The notes beneath the pieces were generated by a model, which ran no database searches, was not told the origin of the DNA, and saw nothing but the letters and a program-made list of their open reading frames with translations. A program made the translations under genes and the position numbers. From assembly GCA_012032575.1 (NCBI GenBank), contig JAAUSP010000152.1, positions 1 through 13,840 on the forward strand: a DNA stretch of 13,840 bases. The letters run 5' to 3'. Of this stretch, positions 7,078 through 13,840 are shown piece by piece. Positions within the stretch are counted from its first letter, which is position 1, and every line of letters begins with the position of its first letter. Origin of the DNA: Anaerolineales bacterium. GTDB lineage: Bacteria; Chloroflexota; Anaerolineae; 4572-78; J111.

Positions 7078-7620
7078 TCAGCTCCTCTTCAAAATAAATT
7101 TTTCAATCGCCGCGGCGACTCCATCTTCTTCGACGGTGGGGGCGACCCAGTCGGCCAGTTTTTTAAGGCTGGCCGGGGCATGGCCCATCGCAATTTTTGT
7201 TCCGGCGACTTCAAAAATCGCCAGATCATTGAACGAGTCACCGACGGCCATAACCTGCTCGGCGGTTATCCCCAAATAATCAATAATTTCGTTCAGCGCG
7301 TTGCCTTTGGAAACATACCGCGAGATGGCATTGCCAAAATAAATACCGTTGGTTGGGTCCAAACTCCACGACATTTTGCATAACTCGGCCATCTCCGCCG
7401 TAATCAGGTCGGCCCGCCGTTTTTGCTCGGCGTCGGCGGCCAGCAGTTGGCCTTTGACCATTTTGATCCGGTTGACCAGACTCATCAAATCCGTTATCAG
7501 CGGGACAATTTGCAGCTTTTGGCGTTGGTGTTGGGCTAACTGGCCGTCCTTTTCGATAAAGTAAAAATCGTGGGCGTAAATTTCCAGAAACATGTCGTGC
7601 TCGCGCGAAAGTTCAATCAA
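7078..7620 (-). CDS. Cof-type HAD hydrolase, C-terminal part (frameshifted)
   Basis: This is the cap and last core motifs of a Cof/HAD-IIB phosphatase. K105 in SKGNAL supplies motif III and GDSFNDLAIF (127-136) supplies motif IV, with the Mg-binding aspartates D128 and D132. The cap region (about 1-95) has FLEIYAHDFYF. Members dephosphorylate small phosphorylated metabolites; the substrate here is unknown. The ATG at 7620 is internal: in this frame homology extends further upstream as AAQRLIELSREHD, and the motif I half lies one frame away. The stop TGA (7080-7078) is one base before the peptidase TTG start. Restored with one base, the protein is about 273 residues, typical for the family. 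Confidence 0.85.
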   Translation of the reverse strand: MIELSREHDMFLEIYAHDFYFIEKDGQLAQHQRQKLQIVPLITDLMSLVNRIKMVKGQLLAADAEQKRRADLITAEMAELCKMSWSLDPTNGIYFGNAISRYVSKGNALNEIIDYLGITAEQVMAVGDSFNDLAIFEVAGTKIAMGHAPASLKKLADWVAPTVEEDGVAAAIEKFILKRS

Positions 7621-7898
7621 GCGCTGGGCTGCTCTGGGGGGGAGCGCTTGTAAAAAATTATATCATTGCTCGGCCATTCAACCACGGCCGCGCCGTCAAA
7701 CAAAATGTGAGGTCCATCCAGATTAAGGGAGTTTAACAGGTGATAACACGCTTCGGTCGCGCGACCCGTTCCCAATATCACCCGGACCCCACAAGCTTTG
7801 GCGGCGGCAATGGCTTCGGCTACCCGCTGGCTGGGATAAGCTCCGTGTCCCACTAATGTGCCGTCTACATCCAGCACAAGAAGTCTGTAATCCATCAT
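7617..7898 (-). CDS. Cof-type HAD hydrolase, N-terminal part (frameshifted)
   Basis: This first 93 residues carries HAD motif I, VLDVDGTLVG, with nucleophile D10 and acid/base D12, and motif II, VILGTGRA, with T44. The start is ATG at 7898, supported by AGGAA 7 nt upstream; the frame is open further back to 7961, but that extension has no family resemblance. The frame ends in a short non-homologous tail at TGA 7619-7617. The break lies in or just after a run of seven C on the coding strand (7636-7642). An eighth C, or a second G in GAGCA a few bases later giving PPEAAQRLIELS, restores one continuous protein. Confidence 0.82.
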   Translation of the reverse strand: MMDYRLLVLDVDGTLVGHGAYPSQRVAEAIAAAKACGVRVILGTGRATEACYHLLNSLNLDGPHILFDGAAVVEWPSNDIIFYKRSPPEQPSA

Positions 7899-8006
7899 AT
7901 TCAGATTCCTGAGGTGAAATATGTCTACACAGCCATTGCTCCTCTCGTCCACATATCCCAATTAATTGACGGTCCTGGAGATTAATATGAGTAACGGCGG
8001 GTAAGA

Positions 8007-8051
8007 ATTATAATCGAAAAGTTGCTTTCTGACACAACTGGCCTGTATAAA
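8007..8051 (+). promoter_or_regulatory. Candidate promoter region between divergent genes
   Basis: The 245-bp gap (7899-8143) separates the minus-strand HAD gene from the plus-strand regulator. ATTATAAT (8007-8014) contains a perfect TATAAT on each strand, but neither side has a good -35. For the plus strand, TTGCTT (8022-8027) and TATAAA (8046-8051), 18 bp apart, would start transcription near 8058. These are weak matches in AT-rich DNA. Confidence 0.35.
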
Positions 8052-8061
8052 TTTTTACCGG

Positions 8062-8112
8062 CTAACTGGCAAGAGTTAGTAAAACGGGTTAAAATGAGGA
8101 GCAGTTTTTAAC
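8062..8112. promoter_or_regulatory. Two small inverted repeats in the regulator leader
   Basis: CTAACT (8062-8067) and AGTTAG (8074-8079) form a perfect inverted repeat just after the possible transcription start. GTTAAAA (8088-8094) and TTTTAAC (8106-8112) form a second one, 32-38 nt before the ATG at 8144. Either could be an operator of a self-regulating DNA-binding protein or an mRNA hairpin. No functional proof is possible from sequence. Confidence 0.35.
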
Positions 8113-8143
8113 ATTGTAATTCATTACTTGAGGGTATCCGACA

Positions 8144-9514
8144 ATGGATAACAACGCCAATAACGATTATTGGCTCAGATTTCCGGCGACTTTTCGGGCC
8201 GAAGCGATGACTCCTATTTGTCACTGGCTGAGCGGGGGTGAAAGCGGCTTGATCGTTGGCGGTAGTGGGGTGGGCAAGTCGAATCTGGTCAATTTCATCC
8301 TGAACCGTCCCGATGTCATCGCCCGATACATCCCCCGCCAGCCGGAACGGTACTGTTTTGTGCTGCTGGATATGAATGCGCTGCCGGCCCTGACCCTGCC
8401 TTTCTTTTACCGCGCTTTATTTCAAGCGCTGGTTGATACGGCGGAGTTGCTGGATGGCGACCTGTTTCGAGGTATGCAAGCTTTGAATGCGTCGCCGATC
8501 AAGTGGGATGACCCGTTTACGGTGCTGACCCTGCTGCAAAAGGCGCACCGGCTTTTTATCCGGCAAGGAGGAAAAAAGGTGGTCTGGCTGCTCGACCGCT
8601 TTGATGAAGCCTGCCGCTCGCTGGACGCGCAGGCCCTCAACAGCCTGCGTGCTTTGCGGGACCAGTTCAAGGGCGACTTGATCTATCTTTTGTTCACCCG
8701 TCAGCCATTGGCTCGCCTCCGTTCGTTGAGTGAAATTGATGAATTCTACGAAATTGTGACCGCCAACACCTGCTGGCTGGGGCCAATGGTTGAAGCCGAC
8801 TCGCGCTGGATGGTTGAGTATCTGGCGGGCCGGCAGGAGAGTGTTTTTGCAGAACCGGCAGTGAGTCAGTTAATAGCCATCAGCGGTGGTTTGCCGGCTT
8901 TTTTGAAAGGGGCCTGTCTCGTTCTGGCTCAGAACGAACTCGGCCTCGAACAATCAAGCCAGGAATGGGTCTGTCGGCTATTACCCCGGCCGGAATTTCA
9001 GCGAAATTGCCAGGAAATTTGGTGCGACCTGACTTCTGGTGAGCAGCACGCCCTATCTGCGCTGCAAACCAGGGGGGATACTGCCCGTTTGGACAGGGAT
9101 ACGATTGATAATCTGCAAAATACCGGCCTGCTTGACCAGGATAAACGCATTTTCTTGCCCATTTTTGCGGCCTATGTGGCTCAACAGCGTGGGGGAGCAG
9201 CCGGATTGATCGAACTGCACCCCAAAACGCGGGCCGTGCTGCGGGGTGGCATTACCCTCAATGTCGAACTGACCCCCTCCGAAGATCGCCTGCTCTCTTT
9301 TTTGCTGGAGCATCCCGGCGAAGTGTGTCAGAAAGATACCCTCATTTATGCTGTCTGGCCCAACGATCATCTGGCGGTCGGCATTAGTGATGAACGGCTG
9401 GCGCAACTGGTCAAACGGCTGCGCGATAAAATCGAACCGAATCCAACAGACCCGCTTTACATTCAGACGGTGCGGGGCCGGGGCTACCGGCTGGTGCAGC
9501 CGGGTGAGTCATAG
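8144..9514 (+). CDS. P-loop ATPase with C-terminal OmpR/PhoB-type winged-helix domain
   Basis: This 456-residue protein joins a STAND/AAA-like NTPase to a DNA-binding domain. Walker A is GGSGVGKS (39-46) and Walker B is VVWLLDRFDE (146-155), with TRQPL (185-189) in a sensor-like place. GGLPAFLKGA (249-258) resembles the GxP motif of STAND ATPases. Residues about 362-452 form an OmpR/PhoB winged helix (LTPSEDRLLSFLLEHPGEVC, then VKRLRDKI and IQTVRGRGYRL). No receiver domain or sensor domain precedes it. The likely role is an ATP-switched transcription regulator; target genes and signal are unknown. The start ATG has AGGG 9 nt upstream. A histidine kinase gene follows after 165 bp, and the upstream gene is divergent. 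The domain assignment is firm and the function is inferred. Confidence 0.87.
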   Translation: MDNNANNDYWLRFPATFRAEAMTPICHWLSGGESGLIVGGSGVGKSNLVNFILNRPDVIARYIPRQPERYCFVLLDMNALPALTLPFFYRALFQALVDTAELLDGDLFRGMQALNASPIKWDDPFTVLTLLQKAHRLFIRQGGKKVVWLLDRFDEACRSLDAQALNSLRALRDQFKGDLIYLLFTRQPLARLRSLSEIDEFYEIVTANTCWLGPMVEADSRWMVEYLAGRQESVFAEPAVSQLIAISGGLPAFLKGACLVLAQNELGLEQSSQEWVCRLLPRPEFQRNCQEIWCDLTSGEQHALSALQTRGDTARLDRDTIDNLQNTGLLDQDKRIFLPIFAAYVAQQRGGAAGLIELHPKTRAVLRGGITLNVELTPSEDRLLSFLLEHPGEVCQKDTLIYAVWPNDHLAVGISDERLAQLVKRLRDKIEPNPTDPLYIQTVRGRGYRLVQPGES

Positions 9515-9548
9515 CCTGTCAATCCGGCCACAATCTCTGTCATCCAGC

Positions 9549-9570
9549 CGCCTTCATCGGGCGCTTTTTT
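9549..9570 (+). terminator. Weak intrinsic terminator after the ATPase-wHTH gene
   Basis: CGCCT (9549-9553) can pair with GGGCG (9559-9563, one G-U) around a 5-nt loop, followed by C and six T (9565-9570). The stem is short, so termination would be partial. The gap 9515-9679 shows no convincing separate promoter for the kinase. Confidence 0.4.
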
Positions 9571-9679
9571 GTCACCAATTTGTAAAAAAAATCTCATCAC
9601 TCTGTCAAGCAACGCCGGTATAAGTAGGGTATCTTAACAAATGGCTGTTCGCAGCAAATAAAGACAAAGTGAGGCTACC

Positions 9680-11086
9680 ATGGTTCAAGCACCGTTAGCG
9701 GACCTCTTTCAAAAGGTTGTTTTATCGGCTCAGGGGATTCCTACTGGACCCGAGCTGCCCAGCCGCCCCAAAAGTGGGCGGGGAACTGCGCCCAATCCTG
9801 CTCCGGTGAAACCTGCGGTTGACCGGGCCAGATTGGAACTGCTGGCTCAGGAAAACAAAGAAATTACCACACTTTACAACATCGGAGTAGCGGTCGGTTC
9901 CAGCCTGGACCTCGACGAGGTCATCTGGACGTTGCACAAAGAGAGCAGCCGCCTGGTTGATACCTCAAATCTGGCCATCGTCCTTTACGACGACCAGACC
10001 GGCCGGCTCAATTTTTGCCTGGTTTATCATCAAGGGCAGCCGGTTGAACCGGAGGCCGTGAAGTTGAGCTATCACGAAGGGTTGATCGGCCAGGTATTGA
10101 CCAGCCGGACCCCCTTACTCGCGCCTGATCTGATGGCTAAAGATCTGTCCGAGTCCGGCCCGGCCATGTCCGAGCTGCAAATTCGCTCCTGGCTGGGCGT
10201 GCCGATTCTCAACCCTGGTTTCCCGCACGCCAGCGCCCAGGGCATGATTGCCACCTGGAGCTATGAAGCCAATGCATTCACCGACCACGACTTATGGTTA
10301 TTTTCCGCCATTGCTACTCAGGCCGCTATTGCCATCCGCAACGCTCGTTTGCACGAAGCGGTGCTGGCCGAGCGGGACCGGGTGATTGCCGCCGAAGAAC
10401 AGGCTCGCCGGGTGCTGGCCCGCGCCCTGCACGATGGTCCCACCCAAGCGGTCAGCGCCCTTAGTATGCGTCTGGATCACTGCCAGAATCTGCTGGCGCA
10501 AGACTCGCCCCAGTTGGCCGAAGAACTGGACAGCACCAGGGAACTGGCCCGCCTGGCCGTCCATCAAATCCGCACCCTGCTGTTTGAACTGCGCCCGCTG
10601 GTGTTGAAGGCCCAGGGTCTCACCGGGGCGATCAAGCTGTTTCTGGAACGGCGGCAACAGGAACGAGACGCACAGCCCAAGTTGTCCCTCAGAATCGAAC
10701 CTATGCCCGCCTACAGCGCCATCAGCCGGCAAGAGGAAAAGATCGAAGCCGCGTTGTTTGCCATTGTCCAGGAGACAGTTAATAACGCTCTCAAATATGC
10801 GCGGGCCAAAAATATTGGGATAGAACTCAGGGAAACACCGGCTGCGCTCTATCTCGCCATTACCGATGACGGGGTGGGCTTTGATGTGAGCCAGGTGATG
10901 AGCGACTATGAGCAGCGGGCCAGCCTGGGCATGCTCAATATCCGCGAGCGAGCCGATTTGATCGGCGGCGAGTTGATTCTGATCTCCACGCCGGGGCAGG
11001 GGACTCAGGTTTCGGTGCGGGTGCCCAAAGCCGAAGCCGAGCGCAAAAAGCGCCGGGGCAGCGGACCACTGAGGCTAAAGCGGTAA
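9680..11086 (+). CDS. GAF-domain sensor histidine kinase (HisKA_3 / NarL-type)
   Basis: This soluble kinase of 468 residues has no membrane segment. After a Pro-rich N-terminus (about 20-45) comes a short helix and a GAF domain (about 62-225), a small-molecule or redox sensing fold. A helical linker leads to the HisKA_3 box with ARALHDGPTQ, where H251 is the expected phosphorylation site (HDxxxQ-type). The HATPase_c domain shows the N-box ETVNNALKYA (365-374; N368/N369), the G1 box DDGVGFD (396-402), LGMLNIRERADLIGGEL and the G2-like TPGQGTQV. The tail is rich in Arg and Lys. The start ATG follows GAGG by 5 nt. Such kinases normally phosphorylate LuxR/NarL-type response regulators, but none is encoded nearby, so the partner is elsewhere. 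The bound ligand of the GAF domain is unknown. Confidence 0.93.
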   Translation: MVQAPLADLFQKVVLSAQGIPTGPELPSRPKSGRGTAPNPAPVKPAVDRARLELLAQENKEITTLYNIGVAVGSSLDLDEVIWTLHKESSRLVDTSNLAIVLYDDQTGRLNFCLVYHQGQPVEPEAVKLSYHEGLIGQVLTSRTPLLAPDLMAKDLSESGPAMSELQIRSWLGVPILNPGFPHASAQGMIATWSYEANAFTDHDLWLFSAIATQAAIAIRNARLHEAVLAERDRVIAAEEQARRVLARALHDGPTQAVSALSMRLDHCQNLLAQDSPQLAEELDSTRELARLAVHQIRTLLFELRPLVLKAQGLTGAIKLFLERRQQERDAQPKLSLRIEPMPAYSAISRQEEKIEAALFAIVQETVNNALKYARAKNIGIELRETPAALYLAITDDGVGFDVSQVMSDYEQRASLGMLNIRERADLIGGELILISTPGQGTQVSVRVPKAEAERKKRRGSGPLRLKR

Positions 11087-11103
11087 ACTTAAGTTTAATT
11101 TTT
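11084..11103 (+). terminator. AT-rich palindrome with T-run after the kinase
   Basis: TAAACTTAAGTTTA (11084-11097) is a perfect 14-bp palindrome that includes the kinase stop codon and is followed by A and five T. The stem has few G-C pairs, so it would be a weak terminator. It may also serve as a protein-binding site. Confidence 0.35.
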
Positions 11104-11108
11104 CTCGA

Positions 11109-11196
11109 TGGGGCAGGGGGATGCTTCGTATAGTATTCATATTGCCCCTATTTTGTCCATTAAAGCATATTCACTGGGGCAGGCAATGCTATAGGG
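11109..11196. repeat. GGGGCAGG direct repeats with alternative pairings
   Basis: TGGGGCAGG occurs at 11109-11117 and again at 11175-11183. Between them, ATTGCCCCTAT (11141-11151) can pair with GGGGCA upstream (11110-11115), or downstream with GGCAAT (11182-11187) or ATAGGG (11191-11196). The stretch belongs to the 313-base gap between the kinase and the recombinase start. It contains no gene that I can see, and its meaning is unknown. Confidence 0.35.
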
Positions 11197-11324
11197 CTGA
11201 CAAATAAACTTGCCAGAACAGCGCTGACGACGAGGGATGATTGCCGGAATCTCTGCTTTAGATTATTCAGGATTTGAAGACAGGCTGAGTAATTTAGAGG
11301 AGAAACCAAGCCGGAGAAGCAGGT

Positions 11325-11354
11325 TTGTTAGATAACAATCCTTTGTGATATAAT
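11325..11354 (+). promoter_or_regulatory. Extended -10 promoter with palindrome over the -35, recombinase gene
   Basis: TTGTTA (11325-11330) and TATAAT (11349-11354) are 18 bp apart, and TG at 11346-11347 gives the extended -10 TGnTATAAT. Transcription would begin near 11361, about 40 nt before the ATG at 11400. The -35 is also the left half of the palindrome TTGTTA-GA-TAACAA (11325-11338), so a bound dimer would block polymerase. A repressor site is inferred from this overlap. Confidence 0.6.
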
Positions 11355-11399
11355 GGTTCTGATAAGATACCTAATGTGAAGCAATATAAGGAGAAAGAG

Positions 11400-12491
11400 A
11401 TGAGTACAGCCAGTGAATCCAATTCCAACGCTTTGCCCCAGTCCACGTTGGATAGTGAGAGTGAATTATTTCTCAAAACGGCAGGGGGCGGCCAATCGCC
11501 GCACACAGCCCGTACTTACCATCAGGGCTTGGCCCAATTCAAAAATTATCTCCAGCAAACTCAAAACTGGACCGACGCTCGGCCCATTGCCGAACTGACC
11601 CCCGAAATGCTCCAGGAGCTACCGGCCTGGCTGTTGAAACAAACCTATCAGCGCAATATCTACACCGCCCCTACCCCCCTGGCCGAAAGCACTCGCGCCC
11701 TTTATTTACTGGCCGTGACTCGTCTCATCCGCTTTTTAGTGCTGCGGAAGCGGCTGCCTGCCTTTGATTACGCCGAATACAACCGGATCAAAGAAGAGTT
11801 AGCCCAGGCAACACGGGTTAAAAACAAGCCGGTGGCCCAGAAAATTCCCAGCCAGGAGATTGTCGAAGCGTTGACTAATGCCGCCCGCCTCCCTCCGGCA
11901 ATTGAAGCCGACGCACCGCCGGCTTATCAGCGCCGGTTGAACCTGATCTGGCGGCGCAACCTGGCCATCATTTTGGCGCTCAAATCGTCCGGGATGCGGG
12001 TGGGCGAACTGGTCAGCCTGAAACGTGGCGATTTGGATGACGCCCGCCGAGGCGCCTGGGTCACGGGCAAAGGGCGCAAAACCCGTTTTGTGGCTTTTGA
12101 TGATGAGGCCTGGACGGCAATGCAAACCTATCTGGTTGACCGCCAGGACGAGTCGCTGATGGTCCAAATAGCGGTCCACCCCCTTTTTTGCCGGCACGAC
12201 CGTTCAGTGCGGCCCGAAGCCCGTTTTCCGCTGACCACCCGTTCGATCCAATATTTGATTGATCAATTGGCCGAGCAGGCCGATATCGCCCGGCGGTTTA
12301 GCCTTTCTCCACACTCGCTGCGCCACTTTTTTGCCAATGGTTTATTGGAGTTTACCGGCAATTTGGCACTGGTTCAAGAAGCCTTGGGGCATCAAGACCC
12401 CAAGACAACACGAGTCTATACGAAGGTGGGGGTTGACCAAATTGCTGCAAGCGTCAGAGCGATGTCGCAACGGTCAGATACGAGTGATTGA
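11400..12491 (+). CDS. Tyrosine recombinase / integrase (XerC/D-like)
   Basis: This recombinase of 363 residues cuts and rejoins DNA through a 3'-phosphotyrosine link. All catalytic residues are visible: R200 (SSGMRVGELVSL), K224 (TGKGRK), H305 and R308 (HSLRHFFA), H331 (LGHQDPKTT) and nucleophile Y340 (RVYTKV). The N-terminal part (about 20-130) is a SAM-like core-binding domain with SPHTARTYHQGLAQFKNYL. The ATG at 11400 is preferred over GTG at 11376 because AAGGAG (11388-11393) lies 6 nt upstream and the GTG would start only about 15 nt into the mRNA. It stands alone: no excisionase, cargo gene or obvious attachment repeat is in view. It could be a housekeeping Xer-type enzyme or an integrase of an element extending beyond the window; I cannot decide. 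Confidence 0.92.
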   Translation: MSTASESNSNALPQSTLDSESELFLKTAGGGQSPHTARTYHQGLAQFKNYLQQTQNWTDARPIAELTPEMLQELPAWLLKQTYQRNIYTAPTPLAESTRALYLLAVTRLIRFLVLRKRLPAFDYAEYNRIKEELAQATRVKNKPVAQKIPSQEIVEALTNAARLPPAIEADAPPAYQRRLNLIWRRNLAIILALKSSGMRVGELVSLKRGDLDDARRGAWVTGKGRKTRFVAFDDEAWTAMQTYLVDRQDESLMVQIAVHPLFCRHDRSVRPEARFPLTTRSIQYLIDQLAEQADIARRFSLSPHSLRHFFANGLLEFTGNLALVQEALGHQDPKTTRVYTKVGVDQIAASVRAMSQRSDTSD

Positions 12492-12544
12492 CGTACATTT
12501 TATCAGGCAAAATCTGTGGTTTACAAGGGGTGTATCAAAAGTTA

Positions 12545-13840
12545 CTACTTCCAGGAAAAGGTACGGCGCTGGCTTTCCGGGCTAACCGCCGTGCCGGAGC
12601 CATCGTCGTTGAGCCGCTCGATGACCACAAACCACTCGTAGCGATTATCCGGGCCATCAATCTGTCCAAACAACGACAGCGGCACTGTCCACTCCGATTC
12701 TTTGATATTAGCGCCCTGATAGGTGGGCTGGCCTTGATAAATATAAACCAGGCGCACCGCGTACTGTTCGTTGGGGGCCAACTCGACCGGTTTCCAGCGC
12801 AGCACAATGGTATTCCCCCGGATAAAGGCAAAGCCGTCTCTGGGATCGATGATCTCCGGAGCGGGATATTTTAGCCCCGGTGTGGGCGTGGGCGCTTCTT
12901 CTGTGGCGGCCTCTTCTTCCTCTTCTTCGGGCGCGGGGGTGTCGGTTGGCTCAGGCGTGTCGGTGGGAGTGGGTGTATCCGTTCCTACCGGGGTGGGCGT
13001 GTCGGGAAAAGGGGTGGGCGTAGCGGTATCGGTCGGCAGGGGTGTATTGGTGGGTGGCAGGGCCGTCGCGGTCGCGGTCGGCGGCAGGGTGGGCGTAGGC
13101 AAGGCCGACTCAAAAACCACCGCCTCGTCGGTGGCCTCAGCGGTGTCGTTGGCTTCATCGGTAGGCTGGCCCGTCCAGCCCAGCGAAGCCAAAAACTGGC
13201 TGCCCGTCTCCGACTGCACGGCAAACCAGCTTCCGGCCAGGCAAACCGCGCAAAGCAAGCCAATAACAACAATTGCCGGAATGAGCGGGCGCGACCAGCC
13301 GGAGCGCTCTTGCAGCGGTCGGGCCATAGTTGGCTTATCTTTGGCGGTCAGAGCCGATTCCACCTTTTTTACCGGCGGCATCGGCACAGATTTAGCCTCT
13401 TTCTTGGCTGGAGCGGCCACGGTTTGCTCGGCCGGCTTTTCCGAGAGCGGCGCAGGGGTGGCCTCTTCCTTAATTTTAGCTCCGGCCAACGTGGCTGCCG
13501 GGTCTGGCGCGTCTTCGGCCTTTACCACAGGCACAGCCGCAGCCGGGGTTGAGGGAGGCGACTCAGGGCGGCTGATTGGCCCGGAAGGCGGCCGGGGTGG
13601 GCTAACGGGTCGAGCTGGCGGTGGAGAGGCGGGCGGGCGCGTCGGCGGGGGCACAGGGGCTGCGGCAGGCAGCGGAATATTAACCGCCTCTTCTTCTTCC
13701 GGCGCGGTTGGCGGCGGCACAAAGGCCGCGCCCATAGCAGCCACGCCGGGTGGTGGCGTGCCCATTTCAGGCCGGGACAGGGGTCGAACCGGCCGCGAAG
13801 CGCTGGACGGCGGCCGACGCGGTGCTTGCCGTATCGGAGC
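12545..13840 (-). CDS. Pro/Thr-rich single-pass membrane protein with C-terminal beta-sandwich-like domain (partial)
   Basis: The frame is open through the right window edge, so the true start lies beyond 13840; 431 codons are visible. The first half is cytoplasmic-looking and rich in Pro, Ala, Arg and Lys. One membrane helix, LIPAIVVIGLLCAVCLAGSW (about 13285-13226), is preceded by basic residues, so the C-terminus should lie outside. Then comes a Thr-Pro linker with a run of acidic residues (TPTPTDTPEPTDTPAPEEEEEE, spread over about 13080-12890). The end is a compact domain of about 105 residues (PEIIDPRDGFAF...LRWKP...YAVRLVYIYQG...YEWFVVIERL) resembling a fibronectin-III or similar sugar- or protein-binding sandwich. 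The family is not recognised. The N-terminal missing part could hold a regulatory domain. It is convergent with the recombinase, 53 bases away, and no terminator is evident between them. Confidence 0.75.
   Translation of the reverse strand, partial: APIRQAPRRPPSSASRPVRPLSRPEMGTPPPGVAAMGAAFVPPPTAPEEEEAVNIPLPAAAPVPPPTRPPASPPPARPVSPPRPPSGPISRPESPPSTPAAAVPVVKAEDAPDPAATLAGAKIKEEATPAPLSEKPAEQTVAAPAKKEAKSVPMPPVKKVESALTAKDKPTMARPLQERSGWSRPLIPAIVVIGLLCAVCLAGSWFAVQSETGSQFLASLGWTGQPTDEANDTAEATDEAVVFESALPTPTLPPTATATALPPTNTPLPTDTATPTPFPDTPTPVGTDTPTPTDTPEPTDTPAPEEEEEEAATEEAPTPTPGLKYPAPEIIDPRDGFAFIRGNTIVLRWKPVELAPNEQYAVRLVYIYQGQPTYQGANIKESEWTVPLSLFGQIDGPDNRYEWFVVIERLNDDGSGTAVSPESQRRTFSWK

Noticed and set aside
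7636..7642. C7 tract as a programmed -1 frameshift site
   Set aside because: No stimulatory structure is evident, the family is not known for frameshifting, and two neighbouring genes have similar breaks without slippery runs.
7899..7961. Upstream ATG at 7961 as the HAD start
   Set aside because: The 21 extra residues do not resemble the family, whose proteins begin just before VLDVDGT; ATG at 7898 has AGGAA at good spacing.
11376..11399. GTG at 11376 as the recombinase start
   Set aside because: It lacks a Shine-Dalgarno site and lies only about 15 nt after the predicted transcription start; ATG at 11400 has AAGGAG at ideal spacing.
11087..12544. Integrative element with attachment sites around the recombinase
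   Set aside because: I see no flanking direct repeats, no tRNA gene, no excisionase and no cargo; the 53-base gap to the next gene leaves no room for an element on that side.
12488..12874. Plus-strand open frame overlapping the membrane-protein gene
   Set aside because: It overlaps the recombinase end and runs opposite the compositionally clear C-terminal domain of the minus-strand gene, with no domain of its own.

Overview
The window (about 57-58% G+C by eye) looks like chromosomal DNA of an uncultured-type Chloroflexota bacterium, perhaps Anaerolineae-like. This is an inference from style: an AAA-ATPase fused to a PhoB-type winged helix, a Thr-Pro-rich single-pass membrane protein, GTG/TTG starts and Shine-Dalgarno sites of the AGGAG type. 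No rRNA, tRNA, CRISPR array, transposase or prophage module is visible.

Layout. 1-321 is a leader/promoter region with short hairpins, a good sigma70-type promoter and a heptamer-built 24-bp hairpin. 322-5082 (+) holds an adjacent pair for a type IIA DNA topoisomerase: B subunit (gyrB/parE type), then A subunit (gyrA/parC type). The A gene is split by a single-base frameshift near 3597. Related long palindromic repeats sit before and after the A gene (2481-2601, 5115-5223). A bidirectional terminator (5255-5296) separates this pair from a convergent operon on the minus strand: a Cof-type HAD hydrolase (7078-7898) followed, one base away, by an M3 oligoendopeptidase of PepF type (5299-7076). 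Both of these are also split by single-base frameshifts. 7899-8143 is a divergent promoter region. 8144-9514 (+) is a P-loop ATPase with a C-terminal OmpR/PhoB DNA-binding domain. 9680-11086 (+) is a soluble GAF-HisKA_3-HATPase histidine kinase. 11400-12491 (+) is a complete tyrosine recombinase with its own extended -10 promoter and an overlapping palindrome. 12545 to the right edge (-) is a partial Pro/Thr-rich single-pass membrane protein.

How they fit together. The two topoisomerase subunits would form one A2B2 enzyme. The HAD and PepF genes look co-transcribed but not functionally linked in an obvious way. The ATPase-wHTH protein and the kinase are neighbours and both regulatory, but the wHTH protein has no receiver domain, so an ordinary phosphorelay between them is not supported. 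The recombinase looks solitary.

The strongest second-look items are three consecutive conserved genes each broken by one missing base (most simply read as assembly indels), substitutions at the two main quinolone-resistance positions of the A subunit, a GyrA-box-like motif in an unusual blade, an unusual ATP-site motif in the B subunit, the heptamer hairpin leader, and the receiver-less ATPase-wHTH regulator. I did not find a clear undescribed multi-gene system.
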